Shown here one piece after another: positions 9,362-17,489 of a stretch of DNA of 64,000 nucleotides. The DNA lies in assembly GCF_010748935.1 (NCBI RefSeq), contig NZ_CP048796.1:3847001-3911000 (forward strand), given 5' to 3'. The position numbers were made by a program, and so were the translations under genes. The notes under the pieces were generated by a model. That model was not told the origin of the DNA, did not search any database, and saw nothing but the letters and a program-made list of their open reading frames with translations. How positions within the stretch are numbered: position 1 is the stretch's first letter; each line of letters opens with the position of its first letter. Origin of the DNA: Providencia vermicola. Its GTDB lineage: Bacteria; Pseudomonadota; Gammaproteobacteria; Enterobacterales; Enterobacteriaceae.

Positions 9362-9718
9362 ATGATCATTAATTTAAAAAATTACATTCTTTTTTTTGTC
9401 ATTCTTTTTCCTGCTTATTTAAACGCAGCCGCAGCTAATAAGCATCCAATGGATATTTATGCTTCAAATTTAAAAAAATCCATTCAAAGTCGGTTTTATG
9501 ATGTAGACCTTTATAAGGGAAAAGAGTGCGAAATTAAAATTACTCTCAATGACGATGGAAAATTAATTTCAGCTATCCCTAATGAGAAAAATAGTAACAA
9601 TGATCAAAATCTATGCATTAGAGGTATGGAACTAATTGAAAAAACACAATTTTCACCCACTCCAGAAGACGACTTAACATCGGATAAAAATGTGTTTAGT
9701 ATTATCCTTCGTCCATAA
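9362..9718 (+). CDS. Secreted stand-alone TolA C-terminal (domain III)-like protein
   Basis: 118 aa with an N-terminal signal peptide (about residues 1-22, hydrophobic core ILFFVILFPAYL, cleavage near LNA-AAA). The mature part aligns by eye with TolA domain III: YASNLKKSIQSRFYDVDLYK, then GKECEIKITLNDDGKLIS and NLCIRGMELIEKTQFSPTPED. The two cysteines that form the TolA-III disulfide are conserved. The TolA inner-membrane helix and the long helical domain II are absent. TolA-III is the periplasmic receptor for several colicins and filamentous phage and binds TolB/Pal. A free copy behind an effector/immunity pair may be an accessory immunity or decoy protein, which is inference. It starts 29 bp after the putative immunity gene, likely the same operon. 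Confidence 0.75.
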   Translation: MIINLKNYILFFVILFPAYLNAAAANKHPMDIYASNLKKSIQSRFYDVDLYKGKECEIKITLNDDGKLISAIPNEKNSNNDQNLCIRGMELIEKTQFSPTPEDDLTSDKNVFSIILRP

Positions 9719-9779
9719 TAATCATAATGTTAATGCGATGCTAACTTAGCAGTTAACATCGGGTCATATAAACCAATTA

Positions 9780-10232
9780 TTACTTACTTTTCGCCACCGA
9801 AACCTTAGCCAACCTTGGATTATTGGCCTGAAAGATCGATATCAGTGACTCAACTTTACGCCCGTTCTGATCTTTCACCACTCTAACGACTTCAAATTCA
9901 GCAACATCTTCACAAGGAATTTCCAATCTTGCAAACGTAGCACGAGGGGCGCTAGAATCGCCAAAAGGCTCCACTTCCAGTACCGTATCCCCTAATACTT
10001 TTTCTTGTCCATCTTTCATTCGCAGCGTTGGTTCAAAAGCACCAAACTCTGCGTGGTCGAGAACCATATGGTTACCGCCATTATCGAGGGTAAATGAATA
10101 ACCACAGCAGCCTTGGTTAATAAAATTTGAGCTCGTATGTGTGGTGTTCGCATAACGCTGTTGTTCTTCAGCCAAACTAAATGCACTAACTGCCAATAGT
10201 CCTATCGCATATACACTTTTTATCTTATTCAT
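9780..10232 (-). CDS. IrmA-like small secreted protein
   Basis: 150 aa with a clear signal peptide (residues 1-21, cleavage near SLA-EEQ). The mature protein has LDNGGNH, EVEPFGDSSAPRA and a few cysteines. It resembles the IrmA family of small secreted proteins encoded on islands of uropathogenic E. coli, where IrmA mimics cytokine receptors. The match is from memory of family sequences and is partial. In E. coli islands this family often lies next to Gp2/YfjJ- and AlpA-type genes, exactly as here. It is transcribed away from the Gp2 gene. Confidence 0.65.
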   Translation of the reverse strand: MNKIKSVYAIGLLAVSAFSLAEEQQRYANTTHTSSNFINQGCCGYSFTLDNGGNHMVLDHAEFGAFEPTLRMKDGQEKVLGDTVLEVEPFGDSSAPRATFARLEIPCEDVAEFEVVRVVKDQNGRKVESLISIFQANNPRLAKVSVAKSK

Positions 10233-10348
10233 TACCCTGTCACTGACTCACATAATTCATATGTTCATCATTTTTATAAAGTGATGAATTCTTATTTTTA
10301 ACAGCATCCATTCTAGATATTAAATAAAACCAACCAAAGGTATCAATC

Positions 10349-10936
10349 ATGTCTAGAAACACCCACAACGAGCATTACATTCAGAAGATAAACCACACTA
10401 TTCGTAAATCACTCTTAACATGTAATCGTATTACAGCTATCCGCGTTGACTTGCGATTCCCATCAGAAGATATATTTTATTTTAGCGACTCCAGAGTTAT
10501 CACACGATTCTTCGAATCCTTAAAAGCAAAAATAGATGCTGACCTAAAACGTAAAAATAAAGCATGGAAACGTAACCATTCATGCCCCTTGTTTTATGTA
10601 TGGGTCAGAGAGTTTGGTGAGATAAACAACAAAAAACATTACCATGTAATTTTGCTATTAAATAAAGATGTCTATTGGGGTCTTGGCGACTTTATTAAAA
10701 CCGAAGGGACGCTCTATGTATTCATACAGCAGGCATGGTGTAACGCCATAGGTGTTAACCACCCTGACGAGCGTTATTTAGTTCATATCCCAGACAATGC
10801 AGTTACTTGGCTAGATAACAATAATGCCAACAATGAAAGTACGATATTCGAATTAAACCAACGCTGTCGTTACTTAACCAAAGAACATACAAAATATTAT
10901 GGTGATGGTGAGCGTTCTTTTGGATGCAGCCGTTAA
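10349..10936 (+). CDS. Inovirus Gp2 / YagK-YfjJ family protein
   Basis: This 195-aa protein resembles the YagK/YfjJ C-terminal family found in CP4-type prophage islands and named after the inovirus Gp2 replication protein. Features are HYIQKINHTIRKSLLT at the N-terminus, RVDLRFP, a FYVWVREFGE strand, and HYHVILLLNKD with the paired histidines seen in HUH-like replication proteins. The true role in P4-like islands is not settled; replication or an evolutionary relic of it is the usual suggestion. It is followed by AlpA in the typical CP4 order. The length fits the family. Confidence 0.8.
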   Translation: MSRNTHNEHYIQKINHTIRKSLLTCNRITAIRVDLRFPSEDIFYFSDSRVITRFFESLKAKIDADLKRKNKAWKRNHSCPLFYVWVREFGEINNKKHYHVILLLNKDVYWGLGDFIKTEGTLYVFIQQAWCNAIGVNHPDERYLVHIPDNAVTWLDNNNANNESTIFELNQRCRYLTKEHTKYYGDGERSFGCSR

Positions 10937-10958
10937 TCTACTAATAAAAAACATGAGG

Positions 10959-11006
10959 GGGATATCTTTTGGAAGAGAGATATCCCTAAACATTTATCGA
11001 TATCCC
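10959..11006 (+). promoter_or_regulatory. GATATCCC repeat cluster upstream of alpA
   Basis: Three copies of the same octamer occur within 48 bp. GGGATATC at 10959-10966 is inverted relative to GATATCCC at 10979-10986 and 10999-11006. The two direct copies are exactly 20 bp apart, about two helical turns. The cluster lies 36 bp before the alpA start and is a good candidate operator, either autoregulatory or for another island regulator. The first two copies could also fold as a hairpin ending the Gp2 transcript. Confidence 0.45.
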
Positions 11007-11041
11007 TTCTGCCTTTTAACTTTAAAGACAGGAGTTCAATA

Positions 11042-11251
11042 ATGAGCACTCAAGCGATTCCCTTATTAGATGACCAATGCGTTGATATGAAATTTATAAC
11101 CCGTTTAACCGGACTAACAGATAAATGGTTTTATAAATTGATCCAAGATGGGGAGTTTCCTAAACCAATAAAACTAGGACGTAGCTCTCGCTGGTTAAAG
11201 AGTGAAGTTGAAGATTGGTTACAAGCACGTATTGCCGAATCCAGAGCATAA
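11042..11251 (+). CDS. alpA: AlpA family transcriptional regulator
   Basis: The 69-aa protein has the AlpA/MerR-like winged helix: FITRLTGLTDKWFYKLIQDG, then FPKPIKLGRSSRWLKSEVED. AlpA of CP4-57 activates the excision functions of its island, so this protein probably once controlled integrase/excisionase expression here. The RBS AGGAGTT lies 9 nt before ATG. The integrase it might serve is now broken. Confidence 0.88.
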   Translation: MSTQAIPLLDDQCVDMKFITRLTGLTDKWFYKLIQDGEFPKPIKLGRSSRWLKSEVEDWLQARIAESRA

Positions 11252-11374
11252 CCACCACACTACTACCCTCTCTGCTCTAACTACTCCACCATTTAAACCA
11301 CTTCGGAAATGCCACTATGAAAAAATATCATGCCAAACATGAGACATTGCTACGCCGTTATCAATACAGGCTAA

Positions 11375-11563
11375 ATGGCTTTACTAAATTCACTATCAAT
11401 CGCTGCATCTAACACCCCTATATCAAGAATAGTCCAGCAGATGCTAGCAGATATACGCTTTCCTGGCATCGACAGCACACCCGCTCTATGCCTGTACCGT
11501 TCAATCCACGGTAGAACGTTCCCTGAGCCGATATCTGCTCAAGCTAACATCGCATCAGCTTAG
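11375..11563 (+). CDS. Unassigned 62-codon ORF in P4-like region
   Basis: The reading frame contains RIVQQMLADIRFPGIDSTPA and ends PISAQANIASA. I do not recognise it, although small ORFs at this place are common in P4/CP4 islands. It overlaps a second short ORF (ATG at 11317, 31 codons, ending at 11412) in another frame. Either, both or neither may be translated; codon use looks plausible but the ribosome sites are weak. Confidence 0.25.
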   Translation: MALLNSLSIAASNTPISRIVQQMLADIRFPGIDSTPALCLYRSIHGRTFPEPISAQANIASA

Positions 11564-11814
11564 TTGTTGGTGACCGTCTACTGCATTACCATCTAATGCT
11601 GGAGGGCACTCTACTTAGTGAGTGCATGTGGTATGCTAGTATGATTTGATGCTGGGTTTTCCGTTAGACGATTGGCTGAATACCCTGAATATGAACCGTA
11701 TTGTGGTGAAACTCTGTCATAACGACAGTGTAATATACAAGACTACTCATCACCTAGGTGTCAATACTTAAGGTTAGAAAAGACCCGCTAGCATTAGCTA
11801 GTTGAAAATAAATA

Positions 11815-12145
11815 AATTATAGTCTACACGCTGACCAAGCTCAAAAACGTAGCTTTCAGGGTATCCTTGTCGTTAGTATAGATGACTTTAATGGCTTCCC
11901 AGACTCTATAAACAGCGTCTATTTTCAGCCCCATATAACAGCTATGTATCCTCTATCTGGTGCAAAATAGCCTAAGATACGTGCTATCGAAGGACGTCAA
12001 AGCATTAACTGCAGCCTTCTGGGATATAACATATCCGCAGATTATTAAAAGCTGGCGTTCACACTAGAAAAATCCAGCCAAGACTATTTCACATAATGAA
12101 CTATGGACATTGGCTATCTACCGACCAGGAAGTGTACTAACCCTG
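11815..12145 (+). mobile_element. Remnant of an IS256-family transposase gene
   Basis: Three-frame reading shows pieces of a mutator-type transposase joined by frameshifts. FQGILVVSIDDFNGFPDSIN corresponds to the conserved catalytic-Asp region followed by the 'GFPEAI' segment. QNSLRYVLSKDVKALTAAFW and YPQIIKSWRSH follow in another frame, with an internal deletion between them, and the frames contain several stops. No terminal inverted repeats were found. The flanking stretches 11564-11814 and 12146-12321 contain no recognisable gene. Confidence 0.65.
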
Positions 12146-12321
12146 ATATAAATGGAGTTGCGCACAAGGAACTAAGTCTTAAGTATTCACACTACAATAT
12201 TTATCTTTCTATACTCTGTTTTTAACTTAACTATTTGATGATAAAGTAGCTCAATAAAATATTAAATTAATTTATAAATATGTTTTTTAATTATTAAAAA
12301 ATGAATTACGGATTAAATTAA

Positions 12322-13812
12322 ATGAAGAAAGATAAAAATAAATGGTATGAAAACAGAGTGTTACGTTCTGTTGACAATCTAAAGCTATGGCAAAATAATC
12401 CACGGCTTGATCCATCGAATAAATTAATTACCGTTAGGGATTATGTAGAAGAGTTAATATCAGACAAAAATGACGAACAGGATTTTCTTGATTTACTCAG
12501 TTCCATATCAGATAGAGGTTTTCTGTCATTTGACCCTATTGTTGTTTGGCAGGATGAAAACAACAACTTTCTAGTGGCTGAAGGGAATCGCCGCGTAATG
12601 GCACTAAAATTACTCCGCTCACCAGAAAAAGCACCAATCGCAATTCGTAAAACTGTTATTAAGCTATCAAGAAAAATAGATCGAGATAGTATAGAAAAAA
12701 TAAGGGTTTGTGTCGCACCATCATTCAACGATGCGCAATGGTACATTCTTCAACGTCATTCGAATGCAAGTCACCAAATAAGATGGCAACGTTTACAACA
12801 GCAAAGATTTATCATTAGGTTATATGATAGTCTTGAACAAAATATAGAAGAAACAATTAGGCAAAGTGGTTTCAAACGAGCAGCTATTATTGAAGCATTA
12901 CGCTATGTTAAAATTCGTGATATAGCAACAAAACCAGAGGTGACAGTATATTTAACTGAAGAGGAGAAAACATTAATACTTAGTCATCGCCTAAGTATGA
13001 CAATATTAGAACGATGGTTTGGAAATAGCCAAGTGAGAGAGGCATGGCATATAAATTTTTCAGAAGATGGAGTTTCAATTAATGCGGAGCCCCAAAGTTT
13101 TTACCTGGCATATGCAGAATTTTTGAAATTAATGCTTAATAAAAATAATAAGCTCGGATACGCTGTCAATACTAGAAGTATTGATTCTCATTTTCAAGAG
13201 ATCTTTGATTCTTTGCCAAAAGTATTTTCTTTACATGACAAAACCGCCCCTAAAACTATAGCCCCCCCCAAGCCAACAGCTGATAATATACCTGAAGGCG
13301 AAAATGAAAAAAGAAATCCCAAGGGAGATGAAGATAGAAAACCCTTCCTTAAGGGAAATCCCAAAAGGCGTCAACTAACTGATAAATATCATGATATTCA
13401 TGTTAAAAATTATAAATTAAAAGCATTATTTGAGGAACTTCAAAAATTACCAGTAAATTCATATCCAAATGTTTCAGCTGCAGCAATACGAATTTTTCTT
13501 GAATTAGCAGTAGATGAATATGTGACTAGTAATGAGCTTCAACATGATCTGGCCAAACGAGAGAAAAAAAGCTATAATGATGTCAAGCTATTGCAAAAAT
13601 TGAGTATTTTAAGAGGGGGGTTTATTAATGATCGGGATGCTAACAAGGTGATTGATCAACTTTTACATCATGGTAATGATTATAGTTTAAACACATTGAA
13701 TGAATATATTCATGGTGTCAAAATACATAAGGTAGAACCTCAATTTCTAAATCGTTTTTGGGATATGTTATCCCCATTATTTAGTATATTAATTAATCTC
13801 AGAGATATTTAA
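12322..13812 (+). CDS. ParB/Srx-like nuclease-domain protein
   Basis: 496 aa. The N-terminal 120 residues look like the ParB/Srx fold: LKLWQNNPRL at residues 20-29 and FLVAEGNRRVMALKLL (83-98), a variant of the ParB GERRxxA box. The middle is a helical HTH-like region. Residues about 305-345 are a charged low-complexity linker (ENEKRNPKGDEDRKPF), and the C-terminal 150 aa form a separate helical domain I do not recognise. The stop overlaps the next gene's start (TAATG), so it is translationally coupled to a DNA adenine methylase. Such ParB-like proteins occur in phages and in modification or defence cassettes. It is strongly AT-rich, as expected of acquired DNA. Confidence 0.72.
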   Translation: MKKDKNKWYENRVLRSVDNLKLWQNNPRLDPSNKLITVRDYVEELISDKNDEQDFLDLLSSISDRGFLSFDPIVVWQDENNNFLVAEGNRRVMALKLLRSPEKAPIAIRKTVIKLSRKIDRDSIEKIRVCVAPSFNDAQWYILQRHSNASHQIRWQRLQQQRFIIRLYDSLEQNIEETIRQSGFKRAAIIEALRYVKIRDIATKPEVTVYLTEEEKTLILSHRLSMTILERWFGNSQVREAWHINFSEDGVSINAEPQSFYLAYAEFLKLMLNKNNKLGYAVNTRSIDSHFQEIFDSLPKVFSLHDKTAPKTIAPPKPTADNIPEGENEKRNPKGDEDRKPFLKGNPKRRQLTDKYHDIHVKNYKLKALFEELQKLPVNSYPNVSAAAIRIFLELAVDEYVTSNELQHDLAKREKKSYNDVKLLQKLSILRGGFINDRDANKVIDQLLHHGNDYSLNTLNEYIHGVKIHKVEPQFLNRFWDMLSPLFSILINLRDI

Positions 13813-14678
13813 TGTTCAAATCTCCTTTACGATATCCAGGGGGAAAATCAAAATTAACCCCCTATGTACTAGATATAATAAAATTAAACAACCTTGAGGG
13901 AGGAGCTTATGTCGAACCCTTTGCTGGAGGTTGTGCTATTGCATGGTATCTATTATTGAACAATCATGTCGATAAAATTTATATTAATGATTTAGATAAA
14001 TCGATTTATTCATTCTGGCATAGTGTTTTATATCGCACAGATGAACTTTGTCAGTTAATTGATTCAACTTTAATTACAATTGACGAATGGCATAAGCAAC
14101 GAAAAATATATAGGGAAGGAGCTAGTGATCTTCTTGAACTTGGATTTTCAACTTTATTTCTGAACAGAACTAACCATTCTGGGATTATTAAAGGCGGAGT
14201 AATAGGTGGTTTAGAACAAAAAGGTAATTATAAATTAGATTGTCGTTTTAATAAAAACAGAATCATTGACCAAATAAAATCCATTTCAATGTACGAAAAA
14301 AATATACGGCTAACTAATTTAGATGCAATTCAATTTATAGATAATAATATTTCAGAGATTGAAGGTAAGGCTTTTATAAATATAGATCCACCTTATTATG
14401 TTAAAGGTAAGGGCTTATACCAAAATTACTTTGAACATGAAGACCACTATAGATTATTTGAAAGTGTAAAACGTATAAAACATCCTTGGATTGTGACGTA
14501 TGACGATACCCCTGAAATATGCTCTATCTATTCTGAGTATTTACCAAAATCTTTTGGGTTAAGTTATACTGCTCAAAAAAAATACATTGGTTCTGAGGTG
14601 ATTATTCACTCTCCGAGCTTGATTAAATCAAAATTTCAGCCTGGTATTACCTTTAATCAAATTAAAACTAAACTATAG
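13812..14678 (+). CDS. D12-class (Dam-type) DNA adenine methylase
   Basis: 288 aa with all D12-class motifs in order: motif X PLRYPGGKSK near the N-terminus, motif I YVEPFAGGCAIAW around residues 36-48, and the catalytic motif IV DPPYY at 192-196. It should methylate N6 of adenine. The recognised site is unknown; it is too divergent from chromosomal Dam to assume GATC. Its ATG overlaps the stop of the ParB-like gene, indicating a joint product pair. The only restriction-type candidate nearby is the convergent ATPase-TOPRIM gene on the opposite strand. It seems intact. Confidence 0.88.
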   Translation: MFKSPLRYPGGKSKLTPYVLDIIKLNNLEGGAYVEPFAGGCAIAWYLLLNNHVDKIYINDLDKSIYSFWHSVLYRTDELCQLIDSTLITIDEWHKQRKIYREGASDLLELGFSTLFLNRTNHSGIIKGGVIGGLEQKGNYKLDCRFNKNRIIDQIKSISMYEKNIRLTNLDAIQFIDNNISEIEGKAFINIDPPYYVKGKGLYQNYFEHEDHYRLFESVKRIKHPWIVTYDDTPEICSIYSEYLPKSFGLSYTAQKKYIGSEVIIHSPSLIKSKFQPGITFNQIKTKL

Positions 14679-14736
14679 TTATTAGTAATTATTTTATCAC
14701 TACCTTTTAATGATAGGTAGTGATATATAATATTTA

Positions 14737-16428
14737 TCAGAATGAATGATTTATTATTGGCAACCCTCTCCTCTTATTAATTTCATTTATTTTTGATATG
14801 AAATCATTTCGAAAAACATCAGAATCAATTGTTTTAACATAGTGTGTTATGTATTTTTTAAATTCAGATAAATTTCCTTCAGCCCATTTTTTACATAATG
14901 AAATACTTACAATTTTTTCATCTTTTATTTCACTTGGACTTAACGTCTTAAACCCTGACATCTTAAATTCATTAATAAACCTCTCTTTTTCTTTATTAAA
15001 TTTAATGAAAAAAGGATCATCTCCAGGTAGTTCCAAAATAAAAACAATGATTCTCCTCTCTATCGCCAGATTATCTTTATCGGGTAAAACAATATATGTG
15101 TTTTTATCTTTTATTTTCCCTATTTTATTTTTCACATCCGCATCAAAAATAACAAATGATTCATTCAATAAAACTGAAAAATTAGAACATAGTTTTGATA
15201 ATAATATAAAGCTAGTACCTTTATTTATTGAATCATTATTTAAATTACATTCGAAATTAACAAGAGAGATAATATCTTTATTTTTTATTAGGCATTTCAC
15301 CAAATGAATTGCAACTTTATCTTCACATAGCACATTTATCTTTCTTAACTTATTCAAATCCTCAGGCTCTTCAAATGTTAGTTCTTTATATGCTATATCG
15401 TAACTTGGATTTTTAATTATATTGAAATTGTTATTTTCAACATTTGCCTTGCTTATGAAATTTAATATAACCTTGTTATTTTTTATATTTTCATTATGAT
15501 TTATAATTATTTTTTGAATTAAATGCAAAGAGTGAGTTGTTATTATTAGCTGTACTTTATATTTCTTAGACCATTTTAATAGATAATTAAAAAGATTCCA
15601 CTGCGCTATTGGATGTAAACCACTCTCAAATTCATCAATACAAAAAATGCCATTTCCACATTTATTATCATCTATGAACGAACGCTGAAAACCTAATAAT
15701 CTATTGAATATGGCGCCTAAATTATCCTCACCAGAAGAGATAGCCTCATAATCATATCTAGCTTCATCACCGCATGGCGCAAATGTTGTTTTGTTATTTA
15801 CTTCATAAACAGCAGTAAAATCATTATAATCCATACTTGATAAAATTGTTTCATAAAAGTCACGTTGCTGTCGCTTCTCTTTTTCCGTCAAATGACTAAC
15901 TTTATCATTAGGTTCAGCAGCTGTATCTACTATTGGCAATAATCTTTTCAGATTAAGAAATGATGTGTTGTAAGTAAAGTTTCCATCGCCACTTTCATGC
16001 CCCGAAATAACAATCCTGTGTCTTTCTGAACCATCTTTAGCTAACCTTACTGTAACTGTTTCCTTTAAAAACACATCTGCACCAACATCAAAATAAAGAT
16101 TGTATTTATCTGGGCCAATATCATATTTTGTAGATAATTTAAATATTTCATTAATTGGAGTTTTTAGTTGTTTTCCAAATGCATCCTTTGATTCTGTGGC
16201 AAATGGATGTGCAATCAACCCCATTATTGTCGTTTTCATTGTCCCGTTACGACCAATAAGAACTGTAATATTCTCACCTAGATCAATTACTTTATCATTT
16301 AGACTTCTAAATTTTTTTATATATATTGACTTTATTGATTTCAATGGTATTTTTTTATTATCTAAAAATCCTAGTTCTTTTTTTGACCTTGCATTTTTAA
16401 ATTTATCATCCATAGTTTTATTAGTCAT
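14737..16428 (-). CDS. OLD-like ATPase with C-terminal TOPRIM-type domain
   Basis: 563 aa. An ABC/SMC-type ATPase comes first: GRNGTMKTT at residues 59-67 (Walker A, with Met64 where Gly is usual), ABC-signature-like SSGEDN at 231-236, Walker B IFCIDEFESG (D265, E266), and TTHS with H299. The C-terminal part has CED (E369) and FVIFDADV (D429, D431), an acidic triad spaced like a TOPRIM nuclease site. This layout is that of OLD/AAA_15-TOPRIM proteins, many of which act in phage defence (P2 Old, GajA, PARIS components). It converges on the ParB-Dam pair with a 58-bp gap. Base composition is very AT-rich. A defence role is inferred from family and location. Confidence 0.75.
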   Translation of the reverse strand: MTNKTMDDKFKNARSKKELGFLDNKKIPLKSIKSIYIKKFRSLNDKVIDLGENITVLIGRNGTMKTTIMGLIAHPFATESKDAFGKQLKTPINEIFKLSTKYDIGPDKYNLYFDVGADVFLKETVTVRLAKDGSERHRIVISGHESGDGNFTYNTSFLNLKRLLPIVDTAAEPNDKVSHLTEKEKRQQRDFYETILSSMDYNDFTAVYEVNNKTTFAPCGDEARYDYEAISSGEDNLGAIFNRLLGFQRSFIDDNKCGNGIFCIDEFESGLHPIAQWNLFNYLLKWSKKYKVQLIITTHSLHLIQKIIINHNENIKNNKVILNFISKANVENNNFNIIKNPSYDIAYKELTFEEPEDLNKLRKINVLCEDKVAIHLVKCLIKNKDIISLVNFECNLNNDSINKGTSFILLSKLCSNFSVLLNESFVIFDADVKNKIGKIKDKNTYIVLPDKDNLAIERRIIVFILELPGDDPFFIKFNKEKERFINEFKMSGFKTLSPSEIKDEKIVSISLCKKWAEGNLSEFKKYITHYVKTIDSDVFRNDFISKINEINKRRGLPIINHSF

Positions 16429-17008
16429 ATTTATTCTTCATTTAATCAAATCGTTATTTTACATTATAATATAAAAACCATTGTTTTCCATCTATAACAA
16501 GGTGAAAAATATATTCCAGCTTATAAGTCAATCACATGAAAAATAAAAAACCACCAGATTTAAAATTAAGAAACAAAAAACCATTTATTTATTAAACTAG
16601 ATATTTTTAATCTAAAATATTTTTTTATTTTTACAGCCAGTTTCCCCATTCCTGATTTTGGAGAACTGTTGTTTTCTAAGTATTACCAGTCTACAGTTCA
16701 ATTGGTCTTTATATACCGAGCCACACCAACAAAATGTGTCATCCCCTCTGAGCCGCTGGGATAGCATAATCCAATACCACCGAGTCTCCATTTCTAGCAT
16801 CCAATCAGAGGCTTAAAGCCCAATGACAGTCACTACAGCACATATTTCAACCTCCGGAACCATCGATTAAGTATATATTATCATTGCTTACCTTCACTCG
16901 ACAGTGGGATGGCGTGGTATTCCGCTCACACAGTTCATCTATATGATCTGCAATTTAATTATCCCTCACTATCGGCATACGGAACCAATGGCCTTCTCGT
17001 AGGATAAT
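16429..17008. other. Gene-free stretch with decayed coding look
   Basis: These 580 bp lie upstream of the ATPase gene. Three-frame reading gives short stop-interrupted pieces with no family I recognise. The left part (16429-16620) is AT-rich and should hold the promoter of the minus-strand ATPase gene. Confidence 0.35.
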
Positions 17009-17215
17009 ATGCACATCAATACTGATGATTTTACGGCAGAATATATCCGCTATCAGATACAACTAAAACTAGCACCACTAAAGGATCGAATCACTCACCA
17101 GATAGATAGGTTTCCTGTAATACCGGCTAAGCAGCCGCCAGCCAGCACTGTTCTTGTTCTTGTTCCTGTTCCTGTTCCTATTCCTGTTCCTGATTCTGAT
17201 TCTGATTCTGATTAA
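17009..17215 (+). CDS. Small ORF ending in a hexanucleotide repeat
   Basis: The 68-codon frame has a plausible helical N-terminal half (DFTAEYIRYQIQLKLAPLKD). Its last 22 codons are encoded by a 6-bp tandem repeat and give a VPVPVPIPVP then DSDSDSD tail. Repeat slippage changes the length by two residues without changing frame. I do not recognise the N-terminal half, which may be a prophage fragment. RBS strength is modest. Confidence 0.3.
   Translation: MHINTDDFTAEYIRYQIQLKLAPLKDRITHQIDRFPVIPAKQPPASTVLVLVPVPVPIPVPDSDSDSD
17151..17213 (+). repeat. Hexanucleotide tandem repeat (TTCYTG/ATTCTG)
   Basis: Ten consecutive 6-bp units (17151-17210) plus half a unit: two TTCTTG, two TTCCTG, one TTCCTA, two TTCCTG and three ATTCTG. 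It lies downstream of the integrase pseudogene. A longer related array of the complementary motif lies on its other side (18963-19052). Confidence 0.9.
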
Positions 17216-17489
17216 ACCTATTATAATAGCGTAGCTTCAGACAGACTTAGGTTTGTAAAACTTCGGAAATATCAATGTGGTAATTCGACAATAATTTAGC
17301 CTATATCACCGCTTTTCTTTAAGATATAACATATTTAATGAGTTAGAACAGTGTAACTAATAATTCTCCTTCAATTAATCCATATAATCTGAATATCGCT
17401 GCATGATTTCTTTACATCCAGATACTGAACATAATTATACTTACCACCGATTACCTAGCGGAAGCATTGTCCTATAACCCTTCCATGTC

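Noticed and set aside
12322-13812. Plasmid partition ParB, implying an integrated plasmid
   Set aside because: No ParA gene or parS-like repeats are nearby, and the gene is coupled to a methylase rather than to a partition ATPase.
14849-15307. 152-codon plus-strand ORF inside the ATPase gene
   Set aside because: It is antisense to the ATPase-TOPRIM coding region, is Phe/Leu/Ser-rich, and has no separate ribosome site or recognised family.
14737-16428. Fused PARIS (AriA-AriB) system
   Set aside because: The ATPase plus TOPRIM-like order is compatible, but I cannot confirm a DUF4435 domain by eye, and OLD-like alternatives fit equally well.
16612-16800. 62-codon minus-strand ORF upstream of the ATPase gene
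   Set aside because: No ribosome site, no family, and the region is otherwise full of stops.
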